Of a DNA stretch of 64,000 nucleotides, positions 12,881-25,280 are shown in pieces (position 1 is the stretch's first letter; each line of letters opens with the position of its first letter). This DNA is from Austropuccinia psidii. Its lineage: Eukaryota; Basidiomycota; Pucciniomycetes; Pucciniales; Sphaerophragmiaceae. Position numbers and translations under genes: made by a program. The notes beneath the pieces were generated by a model. The model was not told the DNA's origin, ran no database searches, and saw only the letters and a list, made by a program, of their open reading frames with translations. The stretch covers positions 21,277,499-21,341,498 of the forward strand of contig JALGQZ010000015.1 of NCBI GenBank assembly GCA_023105745.1. Reading direction: 5' to 3'.

Positions 12881-13344
12881 TTGGCCAGAAACCCCATAAA
12901 AACAACAATTTGGGGCTCATTCAAGGAATTCTGAAATATTCCAAGCAAGAAAAAGCCAAATTGGGCCCAATCTCAAAATGAAGACAGAATTGATGGAATG
13001 GCAGTGGGTTCTTAGGACATAGACATGAAGTCACTATTTATCATGAGCCATGAGGACTCAAGACAAATTGAATGAAGAACTCTGCAATGAGAAGAAGATC
13101 AAAAAAAATAGGAAAAAAATGAATGATGAAGTGAAGAAAGTTATGAAGGGGAGAAGAATCAGAATCAAGTCAAAGAAGAAGGACCTACAAGTTGTGAAGA
13201 TGAAAAGGGGTTGAAATTATGATTATGAAGGGGAACTTTGAGAGATGGGAATTGGGTAATTGGGGGGAAGAAGAATTCAGTTGATATTATTAAGAATGAC
13301 TACTTTTATGGTACTCAGAGCTCACCACTTTCAAGAGGGGGTAA
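12881..13344 (+). other. Element A 3' end with polypurine tract
   Basis: Purine-rich sequence (gaagaag, gaagggg) runs up to the 3' LTR. The last bases, tttcaagagggggtaa (13329-13344), are a typical polypurine tract for plus-strand priming immediately before the TGTCAC of the LTR. Element B has the matching ccagagggggata before its own LTR. No gene is seen. Confidence 0.7.
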
Positions 13345-13728
13345 TGTCACAGCCATGGAGACAGGCAGGACATTACCATTCATTACTAATGGAAAATCTT
13401 TCAACACCTAATCAGCAAGGGGTTTCATGGAAGATTCACCAAATACAGTTTCAAACCTCAATACAGCTCAATACAGGCAAAACACAAATACAGGATTCAC
13501 CAAATACAGGCCTGCCTTCAATACAGGTGCAAATACCTGTATTGATTCAAATATCTGTGTTGGATACACCAATACAGTTTTACATCTCAAATACAGGTTT
13601 CTCAATCATAAAATCATAGTTTCTCAACACTAAAACTCCAGGCTGGCACTTTCTCACATATACCAGCCCCCTTTTGCCCACCTGGGGGTTTTTCTCCCAG
13701 TTAATTAAAATATTGGATTTACTATTTA
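13345..13728 (+). repeat. Element A 3' LTR, first part
   Basis: It starts TGTCACAGCCATGG like the 5' LTR and follows it, with about 4-5% difference and one insertion of roughly 20 bp. It stops at 13728 inside the ggattta-ctattta word, where the DNA transposon begins. The last eight bases (13721-13728, actattta) are one half of that transposon's target duplication. Confidence 0.9.
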
Positions 13729-13868
13729 GGGGAGTGATATTTCCACGCCTTAACCTAAACTTTACGCCTATGCCTACGCATAAAATTGTGGATTCAGATA
13801 TGCCTTCATGCCTTTCATGGATTTAGTTTGCTAAATCCATGCATCCAAGTGATTACTAAATCCACGCC
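13729..13868 (+). repeat. Left terminal inverted repeat of the giant MULE
   Basis: It starts GGGGAGTGATATTTCC and matches the reverse complement of the right end (starting GGGCAGTGATATTTCC) over 140 bases with no gap and about 15 mismatches. Most mismatches are C/T or G/A. Inside it is a palindrome, CATGGATTTAG...CTAAATCCATG (13817-13843), a candidate transposase-binding site. The last bases, ctaaatccacgcc, mark the end of similarity. Confidence 0.9.
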
Positions 13869-14297
13869 CCAATTTTTTTTAATCCAAAAGAACTATAATT
13901 TCACAGTTACTCACTTTCAATTTTGATGTTCATATGAGTCTCTAACAAAAGTTTTGATAGATCAGCATATGTCAAAGTACTTGCTAAAGCTGTTCTTACA
14001 TGAAAAAATAACCACCATAAGGACAGGAAAATAAAATCCAATCAGTGATTTGAATAATTAAAAATTTACACACCTTGTCAAAGTACGGTTCCTCTGTTGT
14101 ACCTGTAATTCATAAATATAAAATAAGATTCTAAATTTTTCATCAAATAAAACTTCTTATGAATTAACATACCCTTTGCATGTTTATCTCCACTGTATCA
14201 GGTGATATAAAATGGTATACCATTACATTTTTCCTTTGTCCAATGCAATGTAGACAATCAATAGCTTGATCTTCAGCAGCTGGATTCCAATGGGCTC

Positions 14298-14366
14298 CTA
14301 GACATATATTAGATATATAGATTATCTTAAAATATTGCCTCATGGTCATGTAATCATAATTCATAC
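14298..14366 (-). other. Intron in the SNF2 gene
   Basis: GTATGA...TCTAG, 69 bp on the minus strand. Removing it joins the [18 protein letters not shown] exon to the [12 protein letters not shown] exon in one frame, exactly where SNF2 motifs V and VI should be contiguous. Like the introns 14660-14554 (107 bp) and 25473-25399 (75 bp), it shows that this was a normal spliced eukaryotic gene and not a retrocopy. Confidence 0.75.
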
Positions 14367-15197
14367 CATTATAAATACCACGTCTGCACAAGTTATATTC
14401 AGACCAACCCCTGCAGCCCCTATTGAAGCCACAATTACTTCTACATTTCTGTTTTCCTTGAATTTCTTAAGTTCTGCTTCCTGTGTAGCTTGGCCTATTG
14501 TTCCATCAACACGTGTAAAAACAATCTTATTGTTTTCTAAGACAATTCCAATCCTACCAGTTTATCACAAGTAATTGTCAATCAAAAGCTTCATAATTAT
14601 CAAAGGAGAGGTACAAAGCAGAAGTTTAATAGACAAAATAAGGGAAATAACCCAGCTTACAAATCAAGAAATGTTGTAAACTGTAAAAAAATCACTGATT
14701 TTGGGGTTGAATTTTTAATGTTTCGGCGTGATAAAAGAATTTTCAGGAGCCTCTGAATTTCAGTGCTTTGTAGACATGTTTTGACATCAACATGTTCTGT
14801 TATGGTACTATTAAAAAAACTCCCTTCTATCTGTGTCCCATATGGTGAGATCATACCTTCAATGTCATATATACTTTCACTAAGAAAGTGATGATTGCAA
14901 CAAAGGCTAAGCTTGTTTATATACTTGAAGAACATTTCTGAGCCTTGATTAGATGATGATATGAACTCTTTGTAAATATCATTATATCTATCTAAAGTCC
15001 AATCTGAGAGAGGTTCATGGATATAATCATGATTACAGGTAGATCATTTAAAATGCAGTACTTGTTTCTTTGTAGACAAAGATTCCTAAGGCATAATTTA
15101 AGGGGGCTATAATTTCCTTTTTTGAGCTCTTCCAATATATTTGGTACCCAATTATCTTGTTTTTCACTTTGAGGTGCTGTAATGAAGGTAATCAGGC

Positions 15198-17030
15198 TGT
15201 GAGCCTTAGAGGTAATTTCATATATCCAAAAGACCACAAATACAAAAATAACATATTAATATAAATAAAATAAATTTCTTTATATTATTAAAATAAAAAT
15301 CAAAATATAAATATAAAATTATATTAATAATATAATTTTCATTACAATTTAAAAATAAAAATACATTAAATTTTGTAAGTATAAAATTACATTTATACTT
15401 GAAAAAATTAAGTAAAAATGAAATTTTAACAAAATTGTAAAAAAAATAAATAAATTTGGAAAAAAGTTAAATAAAAATTATTATAACTTTTTATCAAATA
15501 AATAAACATATAAAGATTATTTCACCATTGGATTCCTCATAAAAAATCAGGTGGGGTCACCTCTGAGTGAAATTCTTGTAACTCAACTCTAAATAAGCTT
15601 AAATTAAGTTTTTAGTATTTTCAATACAAAAGTTGAAAATCCTCAAAACTTTAATTTAATTCACACCACATGTGGTGTTAACCATAAATTTTGGTGTTAA
15701 AATTGAGGTGTTGTGTTTAGTTTAGAAGTTATGAGGAATTGAAGTATTTTCAATTGAATTCAATTGAAGTGTCAAAATGTGCGCATGTATTACATAAGTG
15801 AACTTTGATTTACATATGAGGTGTCAATTATTACTGTATTGTACTGTACAATTCAATTGAATTACATATGTAAATTATAAGTATAATACATGATGAGGAA
15901 TTAAAGGAAAAAATAAATTGGAAAGATTAAAATTGGGGGGGAAAAGGAACTCTAGCTCTAAGGGGGAGCCAGACCCCCAAAATCCTTGCTGACAGGCGTG
16001 GGATGTCAAAATTCACGCAAAAGTTCATCACTTTTGGCATGGAATTGAGTTACAGGATCTGTGAACTCAATTGATGGTGAGGTTTTGATACCAACTGGGG
16101 TAGTTTTAGCTGTTGCCAAGAGGGTAAAACTACCCTTAAGATAAAAAAAACTTAGCAAAAACAGTTTGAACTGGTTTCTACGCCTCTTACACACATTCTG
16201 AAGTGTTTTGAAGGCTCTAGACCAGGTATTGCTATAGTAATGGCTGATTTACGGGTCTAAAATGGCTAAAAATGGCTTAAACCAGCCCTTTTTTTGGTCT
16301 AAACCAGGGTTCAATGATGCCATAATTGGCTTTTCTGTTGTCAGACTGTTTTTCACGACTGACAAGAGTAAATTTTACTTTTGGAGTAAGAAAATTTATG
16401 GCTATAAAAGAATGTCTTCTTTGCCCCACTTGTCTCTTCATGTTAGAATCTTTTCCTTTTATTAATTAGTTTAAAAACTGTTAAACCAATCAATAAAAGA
16501 TTCCAACCACCGTTTTTAAGTCATTTTAATCCTTTGAACCACGTGAAGAAATCATTATAATCATTTTTTGTAACTCTTATAATCATTTTTACCCCTGAAC
16601 CACCCCAAAAGTGAATTAAAGCATCTTTCATCACTGTAAACTTTGTCACTTTGTTTCCAAATTCACTCTGGTCACTTTTGGGTGTGTTTTTTCTTTAATA
16701 TTCTTTTTAAAGACTGTGTTCTTTAATTAATTGCTTGCAGTTCTTTGCTCAATTAATTCCAATTGAAATTGCTCTTGAAGAAATTTCTTTGGTAGCCTTA
16801 AAATATCTCTTGTAGAGTATTTTTTGGATAAATTTTTATTGTTGGTAAAACAATAAATCTTTATAATATTATTGTTTTATACTAATAAAGTTATAAACAA
16901 TAAAATTGGCGTGTTTTCTCTTAAAAATAATATTTCTTAGTATTTTTAATTGAATTTATACCTTATACAAATTTTGAGGACAGGAAAAGTACTTGATTTT
17001 TTAATCAAAGTTTCATAGCCACACTTTACA
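15198..17030 (+). repeat. Element D 5' LTR
   Basis: It is 1833 bp, from TGTGAGCCTTAGAGG to ..CACACTTTACA. An AT-rich first 350 bp is followed by a palindromic CACACCACATGTGGTGT near 15661 and, further on, repeated ttataatcattttt words near 16550-16600. Short open frames inside it occur in both LTRs and look like chance. Confidence 0.92.
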
Positions 17031-17267
17031 TTTGGGGGCCCAGCCATGATATTTTACCTGTGACATATTTTTTTACTCTTTTTAAATCTTTTTTCTTATA
17101 TTGAAAAATTTAAAGACATATAAAAAAATACTTATAATCAAAAAATCCATAAAAAAAGTTTTTTTTTTCATATTATAAGTGAGGCTTATGTTTTCATTTG
17201 TTTTTGAAAATATTCTCTTTTTTACTTGATTAATTGCTTTTTTCATTAATTTTAGTGTCTGACAACA
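17031..17267 (+). promoter_or_regulatory. Element D leader with candidate primer-binding site
   Basis: Two bases after the LTR, TGGGGGCCCAGCC (17033-17045) starts with TGG, as expected for a site that pairs with the CCA end of a tRNA. The tRNA is not identified. The rest of the leader is T-rich and non-coding. Confidence 0.45.
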
Positions 17268-18168
17268 TGGTAAGACAAGAAAAAATTGAAACAGCCTCAA
17301 CAGTAACCAGCAATATTCCTGCCAGTACTGTTAATTCTGATCATAATAGTACTATTATTGTGACTAAGAATATTCAACCAGAGCCAATTTCTTCCGAATT
17401 AGTCAAATTAGAAATAAGTAATACTCTTCAGAAAGCCAAAGATTTGGCCAATAGTAAGTTTTTTGACGTAAAATTACTATTTTAAGCCTTTTTTAACCAT
17501 AATTATGCCTTCAACCAGGTCAGGAGCCAGCTATAACCCCTCAAGCAGCTCCCAGAAAGGTAATAGACGTGATTATGGCAGAGGCCAATCAGGTACAGAA
17601 GGAAAAGGGTCAGTTGATGACTTCCAAACCACTAAAATGGGTCATTCTGAAGCTGATAATACCATTTTACCTTCAAAAAGAGCTGACGCCGCCACAACAA
17701 GCCTCTGTGGACATATACAAAGCCAGCCACAGTGCATACAACAATGCACTTCAGTTCAAGGAGTACCAGATCCTTGCAGACCTGTGGAAGAATTGCATGA
17801 ATTCTTACCTGACTGTGAGAAAATTCCTGGGCCATCCCAATACTTGTGAATTGCTCAATGGATGGCATCCATTGATGGAGAAGAAAAACATGATGCTTTT
17901 GACACTAGAATGGAGGAAAAACAACCCTCCACAACCCAAACCAGTGCCAAAAACAGCCCCAGTGGCCAACAACAGCAATTACAACGTGCAAAAGCAGCCA
18001 CAAGCTCCAAACAAGGGCAAAGGGAAGGCACCAGCCCCAAAACCTTACAGCCAGGGCTACAGAATCCCAAAGATTCAACAGGATGCCATGGAAAATGTAT
18101 TTCAGATTGCCAGAACCATGATGGAATTACAGAAGAGGGAGGAAGCCAGATTAAAATATCAAAAATGA
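17268..18168 (+). CDS. Element D ORF1 (Gag-associated protein, one intron)
   Basis: The start is ATG at 17268 (MVRQEKIETAS). A 66-bp intron, GTAAGT (17454) to CAACCAG (17519), joins KDLANS to QEPAITPQ and opens a single frame to TGA at 18166-18168. The protein is about 280 residues. An N-terminal Ser/Thr-rich part and a middle helical part lead to a proline/lysine/glutamine-rich basic tail (PKPVPKTAP, NKGKGKAPAP) that could bind RNA, then the C-terminal helix ARTMMELQKREEARLKY. It has no recognised enzyme motif. Its stop overlaps the start of ORF2 (ATGA). Extra ORFs ahead of gag are unusual for Ty3 elements. I see no stop inside, so unlike ORF2 it looks intact. Confidence 0.7.
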
Positions 18169-21100
18169 TTTCTGATACTTTTAATTGTATTCCAGAGTTG
18201 TATAAAGCTATTTCTGACGTAAAAAGTCATCTTTCTGATAAAAATACATCAATTTGTGAGAATCTTAAAACAAATAACTTGATTCTGAGCCAAATAAATG
18301 ATACACTTAAATGCTTTGAAAGAGTTTTAAGAACAATAAAAACTTCCAATAATGATAATTATTTTGGCATTAAAATAAATGAACAATCTACCATCATTAA
18401 AGAATTAACAGATAAATATTCTAAATTCAATATTGATGACATAATTGAAACAAGAATAAAACAAGCCATAAACACTATCAAATAAGATAATATAAAATCT
18501 CTTGATGATATTTCAAAATCATTTGCTGAAGTAAAGACGAAAATTGTCTTGAAAAATCATTTTGATACCTCAAAAGAGGAAATATCAAGATTAACAATAA
18601 AGTTAAATAAAGTTATATTTGATAATACTAAGCAAACAGAATTATGGAATGAGCTTACATATAAAGAGGATGATCATAAAAAGAATTTCATAGACTCTAT
18701 ACAAAGCTTACAACATGAATTAAGAAATTTACAAAGGTGTAACAACAGTAAAATGAATGATATTGAACAACTGCTAAACACCTTGCCAAGAATGTCTACA
18801 CCTCTGAACCAAAATGAGGCAGCAAGAATTCCTAATCCACAAGTATTGGATATTGTAAATTCACAGCTAAAAGAGGAATTTTCTACTTCTTTTCATAACT
18901 TGAAACCATCAATGGGCCAAACACTCTTGAAAGAAGTTCCAAAACTTAAAGAATGGCCTCACTTCAGTGGTGAAGGAGGATATGACCATATGGAATTAAT
19001 TAGAGGTATTAACATGATCAAAGAGGATTTTGAATTACCAGAAAGATTAGTAACAGCAAGATTTAACACCTTGTTTACCAAATCAGATCACAGATGGTAC
19101 ATCAAAATAAGACAAGCACATGGACACCAGAGTTGAACTTGGTGGAAAACCCAAATCATTAACAAATGGGCAAATGATGCTTGGAGGTTTGAAGTTGAAA
19201 CAGCCTTTGAATCTGCCAAATTTAATGCTGATAAAGACAAAGCTTTACCATGGTTTTGCCAACAAAAAGACAGATTAACAGCATTATATCCAGACATGTC
19301 AGAATTTATGATCCATAGAAAAATTCTGAGACAATGTGGAGGTGACTTAGAGCATGCTGTCAAAAGCAGGACTACTGAACAGTCTTCAGCAGAAGATATT
19401 ATCAATATATTAGAAGAAGTAACCACCAGAACCAAAATTGGTTCTAGTAAGGTGAATCTCAAAACAAGGTTTAATACACCTTGGAAAGATTCTGTGGACA
19501 AAACCTCCAAATAAAATTCTAGTAACATTAAGTATAAATCTGCAGATACAGTCAGAAAGTGCCATATTTGCCAAAGTACCACCCATTTAGCCAATACATG
19601 TCCAAAAAGAGGGAAAATCAATGAAATCGACATTGAAAAAGAACCTGATGTTGAAAAAGAAGACATAATTGAAGACAATTCAGATGATAAGTCATCCATA
19701 TTTTCTGAATCTTCAAAAGATATAGAAAATATCAATGCCACTTTTGAAATCATGGAATCTTATTCCCACTTGCCACAATTGAGCAATGGTCAACTTGATT
19801 TATCAAAAGTTCAAGATTCACAACTTATGAAAACAAAACCAAACAGGGGGAAAGGTTATACAGCTGGTAACTCCTGTATAACAGAAGTGGTGATTGACAA
19901 CAAGCCCACCAAACCTTTACTTGACCCAGGAGCCTTCTGCTCTTGTATTGGAAAATCGTTTCTTAAGACTTGTGTACCAAATTTTGAAGACCAATTGTTA
20001 CCAATTGATGGTATAAAGTTCAATAGTGCAAGTAATCCAATGAAAGCATTAGGAATTTTTGAGACCAATGTCATATTCCCACACATAAATGGGAATTTAA
20101 GAATCACAGTTGAATTTGTTGTTATGGAAAATTTCTCTAGTACCCATTTTGTATTGGAAAATGACTGCTTAATCATGTATGGGATAGATTTGCATAACAA
20201 TAAAGACAGATACTTTACTATTGGAGACAATAAGCGCCAAGAAATTGCCTTTTTACCATTTAAAAGACAAATTACAGTAAATAAAGTATCACCAGTCAAC
20301 TTAGAGTTATAGAAATTCAAGTCTGAAAAATTAAATGAAGGTGAAATAAGCCTTCATTTGACTGATAAACAGGAAAATGAACTTTCTTCCCTTTTGTATG
20401 ACCACAGAGGAGCATTTGCTTCAGACAAAGAACCTCTAGGAGAAATTATTGGTCATGAAGTTGACATCATTCTTAACATTGAGAGACCTTATCCACCACT
20501 CTTAAGAAGACCTGCATATCCAGCAAGTCCAAAATCAAGAGAAGCTCTGGAAATTCATATCAAAGAACTTCTGGACCTTGGTGTAATAAGAAAGGTAGGC
20601 CACAATGAAGAAGTAGAAATAACTACAACAGTCATAGTGGCGTGGCATAATGGAAAATCCAGAATGGTTGGGGACTTTAGAGCTCTGAGCACTTACACTG
20701 TTCCATACAGATACCCAATACCAAAAATCCAAATTTCCCTTACTCAAATATCTCAAGCAGTGTATATAACCACTATGGATGCCCTTAAAGGATTCCATCA
20801 AAATGTGGTGACACCAAGAGCAAGAAAATACTTGAGAATTATTGTTCATTGTGGGGTGTATGAATACTTGAGGATGCCCTTTGGTATCAAAAATGCACCT
20901 TCACACTTCCAAAGAATGATGAATGAAATCTTCCCGGAAGAACTCTCAGAGGGATGGTTAATCATTTACATTGATGACATTATTGTCTGTTCCAAAACTT
21001 GGGAGGAGCACATGTACAGATTGTCCAGAGTTTTGACAAAAATTCAATCAGTCAACATGAAAATATCCTTGAAGAAATGCCATTTTGGATTTAAAGAACT

Positions 21101-23426
21101 TAAGGCACTAGGACATGTTGTATCTGGTTTATCCCTTGGAATTGACAAAAACAAAGTTGCAGCAGTATTGCTAAAACCCATGCCTCAGAACAAGAAGGAA
21201 ATTCAGTCATTCTTAGGTTTTGCAGGATATTACAGGCAACACATTAAAGATTTTGCATCCATAGCAAGACCACTTTATAAATTGTGTGACAAAGACACAG
21301 TATTTGAAATGACTGTTGACAGAGTCAAAGCTTTTGAGTCTCCAAGAGAAGCCTTGACCACTGCTCCACTATTACTGATGCCAGACTTTAAATGACCTTT
21401 CAAACTGTATATTGATGCATCAGGGGATGGACTAGGTGCTGCACTTCACCAAGTTCAGATAATAAATGATAAACCTGTAGAAGGACCCATATGTTTCATA
21501 TCTAGGCAAATCAAACCAACTGAAGCCAGATATGGAGCAAGTCAAATGGAATGTCTATGTCTTGTCTGGGCCTTGGAGAAATTGAACTACTTCTTAGAGG
21601 GATGTGTTTTTGAGGTGATAACAGATTGTACAGCTGTCAAATCACTTTTAAACATGAAAACACCCAACAGACATATGCTCAGATGGCAAATAGCCCTACA
21701 AGAATACAGAGGCAATATGACTATTGCTCATAAGGATGGGAATATTCATAAGAATGCAGATGAACTAAGCAGATGGCCATTACCAAATAATATTAATAAC
21801 CCTGCTTATGTGCCAGAAGAAGCTTCACCACAATTTCCAATAGAAGGAATAAGTGTTACAGACTTAAAAACCACCTTCTTTGAAGAAGTCAGAAACAGTT
21901 ACACTCAAGATAAGAATTGTAGCATCATATGCCAATTACTTAACAAAGACTGTAAAGACAACTCTCTAATACATGCCTTGGATGAAGTATGGAGAAAATC
22001 TTATGATGAAGGAAGATTTCACCTACTGGATGGTATAATTTACCACAGACCCAAGCACACATGTGTCATGACAGTTGTAGACAGGTCATTAATCAATCTT
22101 GTACTGAAAGAATGCCATGATAGTCCCTTTTTAGGACATCTGTATGAAGACAGGACAAGAGAAAAAGTAAAGACCTGAATATGGTGGCCAATGTGGCAGA
22201 AAGATGTTACAGAGTATTGCAAAACCTGTGACAGATGCCAAAAGGCAAATAAATCCACTGGCAAGAGACTTGGAAATATGATAAAAATCCAAGAACCAAA
22301 CAGACCTTGGGAAATTGTCCATATGGATTGGGTAACTGGCCTACCACCAGGAGGTGACAGAAGCTATAATTCTTTCCTAGTAATTTTGGACAGATTCAAT
22401 AAAACTCCAATCTTTTTACCATGTCATAAAGATGATACAGCCATGGATACAGCTCTTCTGATATCGAATAGAGTAGTGTCATGGACTGGGATATTTACAA
22501 ATATCATTAGTGATAGGGATCCCAAATTCACTTCAGCACTATGGACAAATCTTCACCAATTATTTGGCACTAAACTGTCTTTCTCTACAGCCTACCACCC
22601 ACAAACTGATGGCCTGGCTGAAAGGATGATCTAAACCTTAGAGGACATGGTGAGAAGATTTTCTGCATATGGCCTTGAATTCAAAGATTGTGATGGATTT
22701 ACCCATGATTGGTGTACTCTGTTGCCAGCACTGGAATTAGCATATAAAATATCAATCCATGCCAGTACCAATCAGACTCCTGCTATTCTAGAAAAAGGAT
22801 GGAACAACAAGTTACCCCAAGATGCTTTGAGGAAAGACTTAATTGAAATACATCCCACAGCTGCTAGCTTCAAAGGAATGCTAGACAAAGCTAGAAAGCA
22901 TGCAGTAAGGTGCATGGAGGACTCTTTTGCATATGCTAAAGACAAATGGGATAAATCACATGCAACTCCAGATTTCAAAGTGGGTGACCTAGTTCTTGTA
23001 TCCGCCACTAACTTCAATAACATCAAAGGATGTAAAAAGTTGAAAGACTCCTTTGCAGGACCTTTTGTGATTAAGGCCCTCCATGGAGAAAATGCTGTTG
23101 AAGTAGAGTTATCTGAAGAACTTAGCAATAAGCATCCTACATTTCCAGTGAGCTTGAGAAAGCCATATAAATCTAGTGATGCTGAGAAATTTCCCTTGAG
23201 GAATAAGATTCCCCAAGTTATACCTCCTATTGAGACATCTGGCACTAAGAAAATTACCAAAGTTCTTAAAGAAAGAAAATTAAGAACCAAGAAAGTGAGG
23301 GAATACCTTGTTAGGTACAGTGACCCAACTTGTGAAGATGAATGGTTAGAAGAAAAAAATATACCAGAAGCTACCAAACTCCTCAGGAGATTCAGACACA
23401 CTAAAAACAACAATATTACAAAGTAA
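18165..23426 (+). pseudogene. Element D ORF2: gag-protease-RT-RNase H-integrase-chromodomain
   Basis: A single reading frame of about 1753 codons with no frameshift but seven in-frame stops (18483, 19134, 19512, 20310, 21393, 22176, 22632). Order: a coiled-coil-like N-terminal Gag, a capsid core (FSGEGGYDHMELI), a CCHC zinc knuckle KCHICQSTTHLANTC near 19557, and a protease with LLDPGAF in place of the usual DSG/DTG near 19918. RT follows with [13 protein letters not shown] and YIDD at 20967-20978, then RNase H with [11 protein letters not shown]. The integrase has an HHCC finger, HMDWVTGLP, ISDRDPKF and YHPQTDGLAERM, and the chromodomain has EYLVRYSDPTCEDEWLEEKN near 23300. It is a Ty3 chromovirus replication polyprotein, non-functional here. 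Confidence 0.93.
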
Positions 23427-23430
23427 TATT

Positions 23431-23449
23431 CTTTTTTAGGGGGAGGGAA
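23431..23449 (+). promoter_or_regulatory. Element D polypurine tract
   Basis: The run cttttttagggggagggaa ends right before the TGTGAG of the 3' LTR. Its position and composition are those of the plus-strand primer of LTR retrotransposons. Confidence 0.75.
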
Positions 23450-25280
23450 TGTGAGCCTTAGAGGTAATTTCATATACCCAAAAGACCACAAATACAAAAA
23501 TAACATATTAATATAAATAAAATAAATTTCTTTATATTATTAAAATAAAAAAAAAATATAAATATAAAATTATATTAATAATATAATTTTAATTACAATT
23601 TAAAAATAAAAATACATTAAATTTTGTAAGTATAAAATTACATTTAAACTTGAAAAAATTAAGTAAAAATGAAATTTTAACAAAATTGTAAAAAAAATAA
23701 ATAAATTTGGAAAAAAGTTAAATAAAAATTATTATAACTTTTTATCCAATAAATAAACATATAAAAATTATTTCACCATTGGATTCCTCATAAAAAATCA
23801 GGTGGGGTCACCTCTGAGTGAAATTCTTGTAACTCAACTCTAAATAAGCTTAAATTAAGTTTTTAGTATTTTCAATACAAAAGTTGAAAATCCTCAAAAC
23901 TTTAATTTAATTCACACCACATGTGGTGTTAACCATCAATTTTTGTGTTAAAATTGAGGTGTTGTGTTTAGTTTAGAAGTTATGAGGAATTGAAGTATTT
24001 TCAATTGAATTCAATTGAAGTGTCAAAATGTGCGCATGTATTACATAAGTGAACTTTGATTTACATATGAGGTGTCAATTATTACTGTATTGTACTGTAC
24101 AATTCAATTGAATTACATATGTAAATTATAAGTATAATACATGATGAGGAATTAAAGGAAAAAATAAATTGGAAAGATTAAAATTGGGGGGGAAAAGGAA
24201 CTCTAGCTCTAAGGGGGAGCCTGACCCCCAAAATCCTTGCTGACAGGTGTGGGATGTCAAAATTCACGCAAAAGTTCATCACTTTTGGCCTGGAATTGAG
24301 TTACAGGATCTGTGAACTCAATTGATGGTGAGGTTTTGATACCAACTGGGGTAGTTTTAGCTGTTGCCAAGAGGGTAAAACTACCCTTAAGATAAAACAA
24401 ACTTAGCAAAAACAGTTTGAACTCGTTTCTACGCCTCTTACACACATTCTGACGTGTTTTGAAGGCTCTAGACCAGGTATTGCTATAGTAATGGCTGATT
24501 TAAGGGTCTAAAATGGCTAAAAATGGCTTAAACCAGCCCTTTTTTGGTCTAAACCAGGGTTCAATGATGCCATAATTGGCTTTTCTGTTGTCAGACTGTT
24601 TTTCACGACTGAAAAGAGTAAATTTTACTTTTGGAGTAAGAAAATTGATGGCTATAAAAGAATGTCTTCTTTGCCCCACTTTTCTCTTCATGTTAAAATC
24701 TTTTCCTTTTATTAATTAGTTTAAAAACTGTTAAACCAATCAATAAAAGATTCCAACCACCATTTTTAAATCATTTTAATCCTTTGAACCACGTGAAAAA
24801 ATCATTATAATCATTGTTTGTAAGTCTTATAATCATTTTTACCCCTGAACCACCCCAAAAGTGAATTAAAGCATCTTTCATCACTGTAAACTTTGTCACT
24901 TTGTTTCCAAATTCACTCTGGTCACTTTTGGGCGTGTTTTTTCTTTAATATTCTTTTTAAAGACTCTGTTCTTCAATTAATTTCTTGCAGTTCTTTTCTC
25001 AATTAATTCCAATTGAAATTGCTCTTGAAGAAATTTCTTTTGTAGCCTTAAAATATCCCTTGTAGAGTATTTTTTGGATAAATTTTTATTGTTGGTAAAA
25101 CAATAAAGCTTTATCATATTATTGTTTTATACTAATAAAGTTATAAACAATACAATTGGTGTGTTTTCTCTTAAAAGTAATATTTCTTACTATTATTAAT
25201 TGAATTTATACCTTATACAAATTTTGAGGACAGGAAAAGTACTTGATTTTTTAATCAAAGTTTCATATCCACACCTTACT
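23450..25280 (+). repeat. Element D 3' LTR
   Basis: This is a near copy of 15198-17030, differing by scattered substitutions and one or two short indels in A or T runs. It ends ..CACACCTTACT where the 5' copy ends ..CACACTTTACA. Beyond it the SNF2 coding sequence resumes. Confidence 0.92.

Larger units (their letters stand above)
15198..25280 (+). mobile_element. Ty3 chromovirus element D inside the SNF2 gene
   Basis: A complete-length LTR retrotransposon (10,083 bp) with 1.83-kb LTRs that begin TGTGAGCC. It is flanked by caggc (15193-15197) and taggc (25281-25285), a 5-bp duplication with one mismatch. On the minus strand the flanks rejoin the SNF2 reading frame precisely (LMS/LITFI). It encodes a spliced ORF1 and a gag-pol ORF2 with zinc knuckle, protease, RT, RNase H, integrase and chromodomain. 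Seven in-frame stops disable ORF2. The LTRs differ by roughly 2%, so the insertion is fairly recent and younger than the host transposon. Confidence 0.93.

Noticed and set aside
16006..16194. 62-codon minus-strand frame repeated at 24257-24445
   Set aside because: It is present in both LTRs of element D only because the LTRs are copies. There is no domain and no start context that sets it apart.
19088..19753. 221-codon minus-strand frame
   Set aside because: It is the shadow of the element D gag, zinc knuckle and acidic region, which is clearly coding on the plus strand.
22772..23506. 244-codon minus-strand frame
   Set aside because: It lies opposite the integrase and chromodomain of element D and shows no motif of its own.
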